A DNA stretch of 64,000 nucleotides from Salinivirga sp964413185 (lineage in GTDB: Bacteria; Bacteroidota; Bacteroidia; Bacteroidales; Salinivirgaceae). Below are positions 36,255 through 44,662 of the stretch, in pieces. Where the stretch lies: positions 1 to 64,000 of the forward strand of contig CAYPSX010000001.1 of assembly GCA_964413185.1 (NCBI GenBank). The letters run 5' to 3'. The first letter of the stretch is position 1; each line of letters opens with the position of its first letter. The notes under the pieces were generated by a model, which did not search any database, was not told where the DNA came from, and saw only the letters and a program-made list of their open reading frames with translations. The translations under genes were made by a program, and so were the position numbers.

Positions 36255-37322
36255 TTAATGATGCTCCTCCACAGCCATTCCAAAATAAATGGCTGATAGA
36301 AGCGTAAATACAAAAGCCTGGATAAATGAAACGAGTACGTCCAATATAATCATGAATACGGTAAGAAGAACAGAAATTGGCGAAATAACAAAACCAGCAA
36401 TAGGTGATAATGCACCAAAAATGAAAATCAACGTTATAAACGCCAACATTACTATATGCCCGGCCGTCATGTTGGCAAATAAACGAATGGCCAACACAAT
36501 AGGTTTTGTAAATACACCAACGACCTCTACAAAGGGCATAAGAGGCACAGGAATTTTTAACCACCAGGGAACGCCGGGTGTATTAAAAATATGCCCCCAA
36601 TAATTTTTATTTCCCCGAACCGCAGTTATTGCGAATGTAATAAAAGCCAGCGAGGCTGTAACTGAAATGTTGCCGGTTACGTTGGCGCCGAACGGGGGAA
36701 TAGGTATAAGACCCAACAAATTGGCAAAAAACACAAAAAAGAAAACGGTTAAAAGATAGGGTAAAAATTGATGATGCTTTTTCCCTATAGCGGTCTCTGC
36801 AATTTCATCTTTTACAAATAAAATTAAAGGCTCTACAAATGCTAAAACTCCTTTTGGTGGTAAATGAGAACCTCGTTTGGCAATTTTTGCAGCCTGAAGA
36901 AAAATTATTAATACGATAATAGATGCCACAAAAACCCCCACAACTACCTTGCTGATAGACAAGTCTATAAGGCCGCTTTCGTAGATTTCTCCATTTTCTT
37001 TAAATTCCACAACGCGACCTTTATTGTACCCTTCGTGGGCAATTTTGAAATTTTTGTATGGTTCATGTCCATGATGGAACTTACTTGACATAAAAAAATG
37101 AAACCCACTCCGGCTGCTGTATAAAATTACAGGTAGCGGGACAGAGACGTGTGTGCCATCCGGAGTAGTAAGGATATGCCAACTATAATCATTAACAATA
37201 TGGCCAATAATTACTTCTTTTACATCCAGCTCTTTTTCTGAATTTTCTTTATGCTCATTATCAGCTGCAATGGCATTAAGCGAAAAAATAGAGATTAGTA
37301 TCAATATAAAAATTGCCCGCAT
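36255..37322 (-). CDS. atpB: ATP synthase F0 a subunit with signal peptide and periplasmic extension
   Basis: From the ATG at 37322 the protein has 355 residues; an upstream TTG at 37355 is a poorer start. Residues 1-20 form a signal peptide (ILILISIFSLNAIAA) and about 20-120 are an extra periplasmic domain before the usual membrane part, as known for Bacteroidota AtpB. The essential arginine is R280 in VLAIRLFANMTAGHIVM. The half-channel segments PFVEVVGVFTKP and the C-terminal LLSAIYFGMAVEEHH are present. It is first in the operon; no atpI or atpZ gene precedes it. A -7-like box is at 37353-37360. Confidence 0.96.
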   Translation of the reverse strand: MRAIFILILISIFSLNAIAADNEHKENSEKELDVKEVIIGHIVNDYSWHILTTPDGTHVSVPLPVILYSSRSGFHFFMSSKFHHGHEPYKNFKIAHEGYNKGRVVEFKENGEIYESGLIDLSISKVVVGVFVASIIVLIIFLQAAKIAKRGSHLPPKGVLAFVEPLILFVKDEIAETAIGKKHHQFLPYLLTVFFFVFFANLLGLIPIPPFGANVTGNISVTASLAFITFAITAVRGNKNYWGHIFNTPGVPWWLKIPVPLMPFVEVVGVFTKPIVLAIRLFANMTAGHIVMLAFITLIFIFGALSPIAGFVISPISVLLTVFMIILDVLVSFIQAFVFTLLSAIYFGMAVEEHH

Positions 37323-37352
37323 GATGGTAGAATTATCAAATTTGTACCCCAA

Positions 37353-37384
37353 CAAATTTAGAAATAATTGGGAATAAAACTAAA
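37353..37384 (-). promoter_or_regulatory. Possible promoter of the atpBEFHAG operon
   Basis: On the minus strand TAAATTTG (37353-37360) matches TAnnTTTG, with a weak TTTA 20 bp upstream (37381-37384). The start site would give a leader of about 25 nt before the atpB ATG at 37322. Confidence 0.4.
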
Positions 37385-37632
37385 CTCTTCATCTTTTTTA
37401 ATAGGTATTCTGCTGCTTATTTTAATCGTAATTCGGTAACAATCTAATTGATTAACAGTTCCAAATGTTTTATCAATACGGTAGAAAAATAGTGTTGGTT
37501 TCAGGTGTTTTTACGTGGATTTGCAGATAGACTTTTTTATCATTTGCACTTAGTCGCATTGCATTTTATTCATTTTAAACTAATTTTTATACTCAGAATT
37601 TTTTATCTTGTGCAAAACAAATTTGTGGCCTT

Positions 37633-38721
37633 ATGACAGATACAAATATTCAAATTGTTGGCGACTGGACTTTACCTGACTTATTGGAGAAATTGCAAGC
37701 CGGGGAAATTAAAATTCCCCGTTTTCAGCGCGATTACGGATGGGAGCGCCCTAAAGTTGTATTGCTGTTGAATAGTATTTTTATGCAATATCCAATTGGT
37801 ACGTTTTTCCTTTGGATTGCTCCTGAAAAGTACCGTCATTTTATACATACTACAGAAGACCTCCTGATTAAACAAAAAGAAACCGACGGAGCAACACAAT
37901 TTATTCTTGACGGGCAGCAAAGAATTCTCTCCCTGTATATGGCACTGAAAGGATTGAAAAACGATAAAGGCAATTATGCGCAAATTTGCTTCAACCCTGC
38001 TGCAGAATCGTTCCGTGTTCCCCGCCGGAAAAATGAAAAATATGCTATTCCTGCATGGAAAATTTTAGATGATGATGCATTTAAAGAAGTGGCCGAAAAG
38101 CTGAAAAACGATTCAGAACGTATTTACACAAACTGGCTCAAAGTGCACGACATTATGAAAAACTACCCCGTAAGTGTCGTAAAAACACTAAATTATGAGT
38201 TGGATGAGGTTGTAGAAATTTTTGAACGTATCAACCAGGGCGGAAAACGCCTCTCTTCTTTTGATTTGGTGCATGCTACAACCTGGTCGACAGATTTTGA
38301 TCTGAAAGAAAAAATTGATGAGGTCAACAGCATACAAAAAATTGAAAAAGCCGGCGGGCTCACAGAAAAAGTTTTTACCCATTCATTGGCACTCAATGCT
38401 TTTGACGATTGCCGTAACTCATATCAGTTAAAGCTCAATCCGGAACTGGCCGGCAATTTGTGGCACCGTACACAACTCGCCATTAGCCGCGCTGTAGATT
38501 TATTGTACGATATGCGCATTACCACCGGACTGTCCTCTTATCAAATCCATATTATCATACTGCAATACTATTTTTTTCGTACAGATCGCACAGAAATGAC
38601 TGAAGAAGCACGCAAAAAGGTTGAAAAGTGGTTTTGGGATGCACGCTTTAGTAAGCGCTTCAGCACCAGCACTTACACCACCATTAAAGAAGACGCTCAG
38701 TGGATTATCAATCTTGACTAA
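37633..38721 (+). CDS. Stand-alone DUF262 domain protein
   Basis: The 362-residue protein has the DUF262 (ParB/Srx-like) signature: IPRFQRDYGWE at 28-38, the nucleotide-binding DGQQR at 93-97, and FERINQGGKRLSSFDLV at about 198-214. In GmrSD/BrxU-type anti-phage enzymes DUF262 hydrolyses nucleotides and is joined to a DUF1524 HNH nuclease. Here the C-terminal part (about 240-362) is helical and carries no HNH motif that I can see, and no partner gene lies beside it. The role is therefore open: defence, regulation, or a remnant. It is monocistronic and divergent from the atp operon. Confidence 0.82.
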   Translation: MTDTNIQIVGDWTLPDLLEKLQAGEIKIPRFQRDYGWERPKVVLLLNSIFMQYPIGTFFLWIAPEKYRHFIHTTEDLLIKQKETDGATQFILDGQQRILSLYMALKGLKNDKGNYAQICFNPAAESFRVPRRKNEKYAIPAWKILDDDAFKEVAEKLKNDSERIYTNWLKVHDIMKNYPVSVVKTLNYELDEVVEIFERINQGGKRLSSFDLVHATTWSTDFDLKEKIDEVNSIQKIEKAGGLTEKVFTHSLALNAFDDCRNSYQLKLNPELAGNLWHRTQLAISRAVDLLYDMRITTGLSSYQIHIIILQYYFFRTDRTEMTEEARKKVEKWFWDARFSKRFSTSTYTTIKEDAQWIINLD

Positions 38722-38781
38722 ACCGAAGTAGTAATTTTTGCACATATCATTCTCATTTACTCACTACGGCAACAAAAAAGT

Positions 38782-38789
38782 TACCTTTG
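38782..38789 (+). promoter_or_regulatory. Promoter -7 box before the sigma-54 activator operon
   Basis: TACCTTTG followed by CACC matches the Bacteroidota -7 element TAnnTTTG. It lies about 64 bp before the ATG at 38853 and would give a leader of about 60 nt. The -33 element is weak. A second, poorer match (TAATTTTG) occurs at 38816-38823. Confidence 0.5.
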
Positions 38790-38852
38790 CACCTTCATTT
38801 TAGGAATGAAAATTGTAATTTTGTCAGTTGGTTGTAAAAATGACACTAAATT

Positions 38853-40142
38853 ATGGATAAAGATATTCAACGGGTAAAACAACGCCACGGAATTATAGGA
38901 AACTCAGAGGGTTTACACCGCGCTATCAACATTGCATTGCAGGTTGCACCAACAGATATGGCCGTACTGATTACCGGTGAAAGTGGAACCGGAAAAGAAA
39001 CATTTCCGAAAATTATTCACGAAAACAGTATTCGTAAACACGCCAAATATATAGCAGTAAACTGTGGAGCCATTCCTGAGGGAACCATCGACAGCGAACT
39101 TTTCGGACACGAAAAAGGATCGTTTACCGGAGCGCATGAAGGTCGTAAAGGATATTTTGAAGTTGCCAACGAGGGCACCATTTTTCTGGATGAAGTAGCG
39201 GAGTTACCTCTGTCTACACAAGTTCGGTTACTTCGCGTACTGGAATCGGGCGAATACATGCGCGTAGGATCGTCTAAAGTACAAAAAACAGACGTTCGGG
39301 TAGTGGCCGCAACCAATTTAAACGTAGAAAAAGCCGTGCAGGACGGTAAGTTTCGCGAGGATCTTTATTACCGCTTAAATACGGTTCCAATTATTATTCC
39401 GCCACTTCGTGAACGCAAAGATGATATCTGGTTCCTTTTTCGAAAATTCGCAACCGACATTGCCGACAAATATGGCATGCCGCCCATCAGCATTAGTGAT
39501 GAAGCCATGCGCCTGCTCGAAAATTACAGGTGGCCGGGAAATATCCGTCAGCTGAAAAATATAACAGAGCAAATTGCCGTAATTGAGGGCGGCGAAGAAA
39601 TATCAGCCGAAACCGTTAGGCAGTATCTGCCCGATATCAACATAACACACCTGCCGGCATTGGCAAAAAAAGACGAAGGCCAATCTTTTGCATCGGAGCG
39701 CGAAATATTGTACAAAGTTTTGTTCGACATGAAAAGAGACATGGCCGACCTGAAGCGTGTTGTGTATAACATGATGGAAAATGGCACAGACGATGATACA
39801 AATCGTAAAGAAAATGCGCGAATTCTCGATAATATGAATAATCAGGCAACAAACCTGCCATCAGAAATGCCTGAGAAATATTTACATCCGGGGAACAAGT
39901 ACGAGAAACCCACAGCCAATTTTAGTAATCCTGTACCCCAACCACAAAGTAAAGACAAAGACATTATCGAAGATACAGAAGAATACGTTGAAGAATCATT
40001 ATCACTGGCCGATAAAGAAAAAGAACTCATAAAAAAAGCACTAGACAAGCATAAAGGCCGTCGTAAACTGGCAGCCAAAGACCTGGGGATTTCAGAACGC
40101 ACGTTGTACAGAAAAATAAAAGAATATGATATTGAAGCATAA
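38853..40142 (+). CDS. Sigma-54-dependent transcriptional activator without receiver domain
   Basis: The 429-residue AAA+ bacterial enhancer-binding protein has Walker A GESGTGKE at 42-49, the sigma-54 contact loop GSFTGA at 89-94 (the usual form is GAFTGA), Walker B FLDE at 111-114, and the R-finger region REDLYYRLNTVPI. A linker rich in Met, Asn and Pro follows (about 300-385), then a Fis-type helix-turn-helix at about 395-425 (GRRKLAAKDLGISERTLYRK). There is no N-terminal sensor domain, so activity is set by level or partner proteins. It heads a cluster with lptE, a TPR-tailed protein and secG, an order I know from other Bacteroidales. The lptE start codon lies inside its last codons. Confidence 0.93.
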   Translation: MDKDIQRVKQRHGIIGNSEGLHRAINIALQVAPTDMAVLITGESGTGKETFPKIIHENSIRKHAKYIAVNCGAIPEGTIDSELFGHEKGSFTGAHEGRKGYFEVANEGTIFLDEVAELPLSTQVRLLRVLESGEYMRVGSSKVQKTDVRVVAATNLNVEKAVQDGKFREDLYYRLNTVPIIIPPLRERKDDIWFLFRKFATDIADKYGMPPISISDEAMRLLENYRWPGNIRQLKNITEQIAVIEGGEEISAETVRQYLPDINITHLPALAKKDEGQSFASEREILYKVLFDMKRDMADLKRVVYNMMENGTDDDTNRKENARILDNMNNQATNLPSEMPEKYLHPGNKYEKPTANFSNPVPQPQSKDKDIIEDTEEYVEESLSLADKEKELIKKALDKHKGRRKLAAKDLGISERTLYRKIKEYDIEA

Positions 40143-40650
40143 AATATACGCCTCATTTATAATTATCATATCTGCGGCAATATTTGCAGCCTGCACAGTT
40201 TCGTACTCATTTACAGGAGCATCAATTCCCATTGAAGCCAAAACATTTACTGTGCGCGATATTGAAAACGTGGCGCCAACAATTAATCCGACTCTGGCAA
40301 CTGACTTGCAGCAATCAATAACAGAAAAATTGTTGTCTCAAACCCGGTTGGGTCCGGTTGATTTCGATGGCGATTTAATCTATGATATAAAAATAACCGG
40401 GTATAATGTAGAACCCACATCTGTAACTGGAGGCCAGGTGTCTGTTGCCGAAGAAAACAGGCTAACCATCACTATTAAGGTGAAATATATGAACCGTTAC
40501 GACAAGGAAGCAGATTTTGAACAATCGTTTTCGCAGTACGCCGATTACGCAACCACAAGCAATTTTGCAAATGTAGAAGATGGTTTAGTTGCCACAATTA
40601 TTGAGAAACTGACCGATGATATTTTCAATTCATCAGTTGTAAACTGGTAA
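40126..40650 (+). CDS. lptE: LptE-family lipopolysaccharide assembly lipoprotein
   Basis: The 174-residue lipoprotein has a signal peptide and lipobox FAAC (C22). The mature part starts TVSYSFTGASIPIEAKTFTV and then follows the LptE plan: ENVAPTINPTLATDLQQSIT, a beta-rich middle with SVAEENRLTITIKV, and a C-terminal helix. LptE plugs the LptD barrel that inserts lipopolysaccharide into the outer leaflet. It overlaps the sigma-54 activator gene by 17 bp, so translation is coupled. Sequence identity to E. coli LptE would be low; the assignment rests on the layout and the neighbourhood. Confidence 0.82.
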   Translation: MILKHKIYASFIIIISAAIFAACTVSYSFTGASIPIEAKTFTVRDIENVAPTINPTLATDLQQSITEKLLSQTRLGPVDFDGDLIYDIKITGYNVEPTSVTGGQVSVAEENRLTITIKVKYMNRYDKEADFEQSFSQYADYATTSNFANVEDGLVATIIEKLTDDIFNSSVVNW

Positions 40651-40658
40651 AGCACAAT

Positions 40659-41525
40659 ATGAAGCCCGACAGATTTTATCAATTACTTGAGCAGCCTGCA
40701 AACCTTAAACCCGGTGATTTAAATGAAATTGAGCAATTAGTTGAGGAATATCCCTGGTTTCAGGCCGCCCAGGCATTACTGTTAAAATCGCAACTCATGA
40801 ACGGTTCGTTTCGTTTCAGTAAGCATTTGCAGCAAATAGCGTTGCAAACCGGCGACCGGCAACATTTGTACGAATGGTTGCATATTGAACCCAAAAATGT
40901 GGTTTTCGTTTCACAAGAACCACTTGAGGGGCGGGAGCATTTTCAAGATAATTTGCAACAAGTATCTTCAGCAGAGCTACGGCAACAAGAAAACCGGCTA
41001 TTACGCAAAAAAGAAATTGAAAACACACTAAAGCAACAAGGTCTTTTGTTTTTTGACTACGAATATATGCCGGAAAAACAACCTGATGGCCATGTTAAAC
41101 AGGAAGAATACAAACGGGAATACGACCTTCAATCGCAAATTGACAAATCAAGTGATGAATTAACAGACGATACAAAAGACTGGCTGGCGCAAAATATAAA
41201 AAAGGCACAACAAAAAGCCGGCAAAAAGAAACCCCAAACAGACAAAAATAATGATATTATAGACCGTTTTATTTCAATTACCGACAAAAAAAGACGGCGA
41301 GATGTAAGCGAAAGTAAAGAGTCTGAAATACAGAAGTATACAAAGGAAAGCACAACTGAAAATGCTGAATTTATGACCGAAACAATGGCGAAAATATACA
41401 TAAAACAAAAATTATATGAAAAAGCCATAGCTACTTATGAAAAATTAAGTTTGAAATATCCCGAAAAAAATACTTACTTTGCAGCCCGGATTCAAGAAAT
41501 TAAAAAAATTATCAATAATCAATAA
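40659..41525 (+). CDS. Cytoplasmic helical protein with a C-terminal TPR-like repeat
   Basis: The 288-residue protein has no signal peptide. An N-terminal region with EYPWFQAAQALLLKSQLMNG at about 29-48 precedes a long charged linker (about 150-230, rich in K, E and D). It ends with TETMAKIYIKQKLYEKAIATYEKLSLKYPEKN, a single clear TPR-like pair of helices. Homologues sit between lptE and secG in other Bacteroidales, in an otherwise envelope-biogenesis setting. The function is unknown to me. Spacing is 8 bp from lptE and 11 bp to secG. Confidence 0.78.
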   Translation: MKPDRFYQLLEQPANLKPGDLNEIEQLVEEYPWFQAAQALLLKSQLMNGSFRFSKHLQQIALQTGDRQHLYEWLHIEPKNVVFVSQEPLEGREHFQDNLQQVSSAELRQQENRLLRKKEIENTLKQQGLLFFDYEYMPEKQPDGHVKQEEYKREYDLQSQIDKSSDELTDDTKDWLAQNIKKAQQKAGKKKPQTDKNNDIIDRFISITDKKRRRDVSESKESEIQKYTKESTTENAEFMTETMAKIYIKQKLYEKAIATYEKLSLKYPEKNTYFAARIQEIKKIINNQ

Positions 41526-41536
41526 AAGAAGATAAA

Positions 41537-41869
41537 ATGTATTACTTCATTTCAGCATTAATCATTGTAGTGGCGATATTACTTGTACTGATTGTTTTGG
41601 TACAAAACTCCAAAGGAGGCGGTTTGGCAGCAAATTTTGCTGGTAATACACAAGTTATGGGTGTGCGGAAAACTGCAGATTTTCTGGAAAAAGCCACATG
41701 GGTTCTAATCATTGTATTTTTTGTACTGAATGTATTAGCTGTATATACAATGCCCCGCCCGGAACAAGAGCAGGTAAAATCAGAGCTTGAAGAACGCGTA
41801 AATGTTGAGGCTCCTGTTAATGCACCCTCTCCTGAAAATATTCCCCAGGAAGAAGACAATAACGAATAA
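41537..41869 (+). CDS. secG: Preprotein translocase subunit SecG
   Basis: The 110-residue protein has two membrane spans: YFISALIIVVAILLVLIVLV at 3-22 and ATWVLIIVFFVLNVLAVYTM at about 54-73. Between them is the conserved QNSKGGGLAANFAG motif. SecG supports SecYEG translocation. An acidic tail (EEDNNE) closes the protein. It is the last gene of the sigma-54 activator cluster and is followed by a terminator. Confidence 0.95.
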   Translation: MYYFISALIIVVAILLVLIVLVQNSKGGGLAANFAGNTQVMGVRKTADFLEKATWVLIIVFFVLNVLAVYTMPRPEQEQVKSELEERVNVEAPVNAPSPENIPQEEDNNE

Positions 41870-41894
41870 AATTTTTACAGCATACACAAAATAA

Positions 41895-41926
41895 TTAGGC
41901 TGTCGGTACAGGGCAGCCTTTTTTTG
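41895..41926 (+). terminator. Intrinsic terminator after secG
   Basis: Stem AGGCTG/CAGCCT (41897-41902 and 41914-41919) with an 11-nt loop, followed by seven T residues, 26 bp past the secG stop. Confidence 0.85.
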
Positions 41927-41964
41927 TATTTATAACTTTCTTTGTTTACTAATATTTCAACACA

Positions 41965-43770
41965 ATGAGTCAACACATTAGAAACGTGGCAATTATTGCC
42001 CACGTAGACCATGGGAAAACCACGTTGGTCGATAAAATATTGCACCAATGTAAAACCTTTGGGGCACACGAAACCCCGGGAGAACTTATCATGGATAGTA
42101 ACGATCTTGAGCGGGAACGCGGTATAACCATATTCTCTAAAAACGTTTCTGTGCAATATAACGATATAAAAATCAATATTATAGATACGCCTGGCCACAG
42201 TGATTTTGGCGGCGAAGTAGAGCGTGTTTTGAATATGGCTGATGGTGTATTGCTATTGGTCGATGCTTTTGAAGGTTGCATGCCCCAAACGCGTTTTGTA
42301 TTGCAAAAAGCACTGGAACTGGGATTAAAACCTCTGGTTGTAATTAATAAGGTTGACAAACCCAATTGTCGGCCACTTGAGGTTCAGGAAGAAGTATTTG
42401 AGCTCATGTTCAACCTCGATGGCAGCGATGAGCAATTGGATTTTCCTACTTATTATGGTTCAGCCAAAGAAGGTTGGATGTCTGACGATGTACAAAAACG
42501 GACAAACGACATAACATCATTGCTCGATGGAATTGCAACCCATATTCCGGCCCCTGAAATTGAAAAAGGCCACTTGCAAATGCGCATCACCTCACTCGAT
42601 TATTCATCCTACGTGGGGCGTATAGCCATCGGAAAAGTGTTCCGTGGCACACTCAAAGCTGAAGAACAAATTGCGCTGATCTCAAAAGATAAAACTATTG
42701 CCAGGCAAACCATAAAAGAGTTGTTTGTGTTTGACGGATTCAAGCGTAAAAAAGTTGCAAGTGCCGAAGCCGGCGAGATTGTGGCCATTGTAGGTCTTGA
42801 AAAATTTGAAATCGGTGATACAATTGCAGATTTTGAACACCCCGAACAACTGGATCCAATAGCCGTAGATGAACCTACAATGAGCATGTTGTTTACCATC
42901 AATAACAGTCCGTTTTATGGAAAAGAAGGCAAATTTGTAACCTCGCGCCATATTAAAGACCGACTGGAAAAAGAGTTGGAAAAAAATCTCGCCATGCAAG
43001 TACATGAAACCGATTCGGCAGACAAATTTAATGTCTACGGACGTGGTATTCTGCATTTGTCTATCCTTATTGAAAATATGCGTCGCGAAGGTTATGAAAT
43101 GCAAGTGGGCCAGCCTCAGGTATTGTACAAAATGATTGGCGCCCAAAAATGTGAACCTTTCGAAGAGCTTACCGTTGACGTGCCCGATGAATTTTCAGGT
43201 ACCGTAATTGAAATGGTGAGCCAGCGAAAAGGCGAAATGAAAAACATGTTCAGAAAAGGCGACAGGATCAATATTGAATTTGAAATACCATCGCGCGGCC
43301 TTATCGGTCTAAACAACCAGGTGCTTACATCTACTGCAGGCGAAGCTATTATGAACCACCGTTTTATTGAATACCGCACGGAAGTTGGTCGAATAAAAGA
43401 GCGCCAGAACGGCTCACTAATTGCCATGGAAGGTGGTACTGCTATTGCTTATGCCATTCATAAATTACAAGATCGCGGCCGGTTTTTTGTTGCCCCGGGA
43501 GAAGATGTTTATGCGGGCCAGGTAATTGGACAAAATACCCGTGAAGGCGACCTTGTATTGAATGTTACCAAAACCAAAAAACTTACGAACATGCGCGCAA
43601 GTGGTTCCGATGAAAAAGTTATGGCAGCACCGCCCATAAAGTTTTCTCTCGAAGATGCCCTGGAGTATATCGAAAAAGATGAGTATGTGGAGATAACACC
43701 CAAAAGTATACGGTTACGTAAAGTTTTACTAAATGAAAATGATCGTAAACGAGCAAAAATGAAAAGCTGA
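41965..43770 (+). CDS. typA: Ribosome-associated GTPase TypA/BipA
   Basis: TypA is a translational GTPase of the EF-G/LepA class that assists 50S assembly and stress adaptation. The 601 residues start with VAIIAHVDHGKTTLVDKIL (G1), followed by ERERGITIFSK (G2), IDTPGHSDFGGEVERVL (G3), NKVD (G4) and a G5 region. The middle domain carries the family stretch GRGILHLSILIENMRREG and the C-terminal domain ends as usual with LRKVLLNENDRKRAKMK. Length matches the family. It stands alone between two intergenic regions. Confidence 0.97.
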   Translation: MSQHIRNVAIIAHVDHGKTTLVDKILHQCKTFGAHETPGELIMDSNDLERERGITIFSKNVSVQYNDIKINIIDTPGHSDFGGEVERVLNMADGVLLLVDAFEGCMPQTRFVLQKALELGLKPLVVINKVDKPNCRPLEVQEEVFELMFNLDGSDEQLDFPTYYGSAKEGWMSDDVQKRTNDITSLLDGIATHIPAPEIEKGHLQMRITSLDYSSYVGRIAIGKVFRGTLKAEEQIALISKDKTIARQTIKELFVFDGFKRKKVASAEAGEIVAIVGLEKFEIGDTIADFEHPEQLDPIAVDEPTMSMLFTINNSPFYGKEGKFVTSRHIKDRLEKELEKNLAMQVHETDSADKFNVYGRGILHLSILIENMRREGYEMQVGQPQVLYKMIGAQKCEPFEELTVDVPDEFSGTVIEMVSQRKGEMKNMFRKGDRINIEFEIPSRGLIGLNNQVLTSTAGEAIMNHRFIEYRTEVGRIKERQNGSLIAMEGGTAIAYAIHKLQDRGRFFVAPGEDVYAGQVIGQNTREGDLVLNVTKTKKLTNMRASGSDEKVMAAPPIKFSLEDALEYIEKDEYVEITPKSIRLRKVLLNENDRKRAKMKS

Positions 43771-43881
43771 CAATAGGTGGTATACCCAAAATCGATATAG
43801 AAAACCCACATACAAAAGCTTTGATTAATAATGAATTGTAGCCTTCGTTTTGTAGAGTGGAAGCAGGTATTGGTCAATTTT

Positions 43882-43911
43882 TTTGTTGCTCTTTGTTTTT
43901 TTATATCTTTG
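43882..43911 (+). promoter_or_regulatory. Promoter for the receiver-like gene, giving a long leader
   Basis: TTTG (43882-43885) and TATCTTTG (43904-43911) are 18 bp apart, a good match to the -33/-7 consensus. Transcription would start near 43918, giving a leader of about 180 nt before the ATG at 44099. Confidence 0.55.
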
Positions 43912-43917
43912 ACTCAA

Positions 43918-44098
43918 CGTAAACGAATAAAAATTTAGTAGTCATTCTTCTGTTCCTAAATCGCCAGATTATTTAAAGCCCGGAAGAAGATATGCTAGTC
44001 ACCATAAAGGGTGTTTGGCTATTTGGGTTTTATCCAGGGCAAGGTATTTGGCGATACCCGGAACGTGGAAAATCTAAATTTTGCTGACACCTTTTTTT
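43918..44098 (+). other. Long 5' leader with several possible base-pairings
   Basis: The 328 bp between typA and the next ATG hold no ORF. After the promoter, the leader has a 9-bp closing pairing AAAATTTAG/CTAAATTTT (43930-43938 and 44074-44082). Inside it are GCCCGG/CCAGGGC (43978-43983 and 44034-44040, one bulge) and the hairpin GGTAT/ATACC (44043-44047 and 44054-44058). A competing pairing ATCGCCA (43960-43966) with TGGCGAT (44049-44055) would break the last hairpin. Mutually exclusive pairings of this kind suit a cis-regulatory RNA. No known riboswitch class was recognised, and chance pairing is possible. Confidence 0.35.
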
Positions 44099-44470
44099 AT
44101 GGAAGAATATACAGACGTATTAAAAAGCAAAACCTGTTTAATTATTAATATTTACGATTTCGATCGTCTCCTGCTGGAAGAGGTGCTGGAATCTTCGGGT
44201 GTTGATATCGTTTGTACTTCACCCGCCGGCTTCTTCGAAACACCTGTCTCAAAAAAAATTGATGTTGCAATAATTGATTTGGAAGAGCCTGCTGCGGATG
44301 AGCTTGATGCGCTTTTGCAAGAAATATTGAAACGATATAAGTGTCCCATAATTGGCATTACGGGTTACTCCTATTTCCCCTTAAAAGAAAGTAAAATAAA
44401 TGCTATTGTCCACAAAATCAACATTGTCCCGAAATTGGTCGAAACCATTTTGCAGTGTATAAAGAGGTAA
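44099..44470 (+). CDS. Small receiver-like protein with a degenerate acidic pocket
   Basis: From the ATG at 44099 the protein has 123 residues; a longer reading would need TTG at 44081. The pattern follows a response regulator receiver: strand 1 CLIINIYDFDR, strand 3 IDVAIIDLEEP with D60 at the phospho-acceptor place, strand 4 PIIGITG with T88, and K106 before a final helix PKLVETILQCI. The double acidic pair usually found after strand 1 is changed to NIYDFD, so metal binding and phosphorylation are doubtful. No output domain or kinase is adjacent. It could be a single-domain regulator or a pseudo-receiver; the fold assignment is inference. Confidence 0.5.
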   Translation: MEEYTDVLKSKTCLIINIYDFDRLLLEEVLESSGVDIVCTSPAGFFETPVSKKIDVAIIDLEEPAADELDALLQEILKRYKCPIIGITGYSYFPLKESKINAIVHKINIVPKLVETILQCIKR

Positions 44471-44596
44471 GTTTTGAATATAATAAAAGCCCCCGGAAAT
44501 ACAGTATTATTCTCATAAATCGAAAAATATGCTAATCAACGGGGACTTACCATAAGAATTTATTTCGAAAAATTGCGGGCATTAGCATACCCGCCA

Positions 44597-44645
44597 GGAA
44601 TTCATTTTTTTTCTGTTTGGCAGGATAATCATGAAAATGAATTCC
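44597..44645. repeat. 12-bp perfect inverted repeat downstream of the dodecin gene
   Basis: GGAATTCATTTT (44597-44608) and its exact complement (44634-44645) flank 25 nt. It lies 18-66 bp past the dodecin stop on the minus strand. A weak terminator or an mRNA-protecting stem-loop is possible. Confidence 0.5.
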
Positions 44646-44662
44646 GGTTTTACATAAAAACA

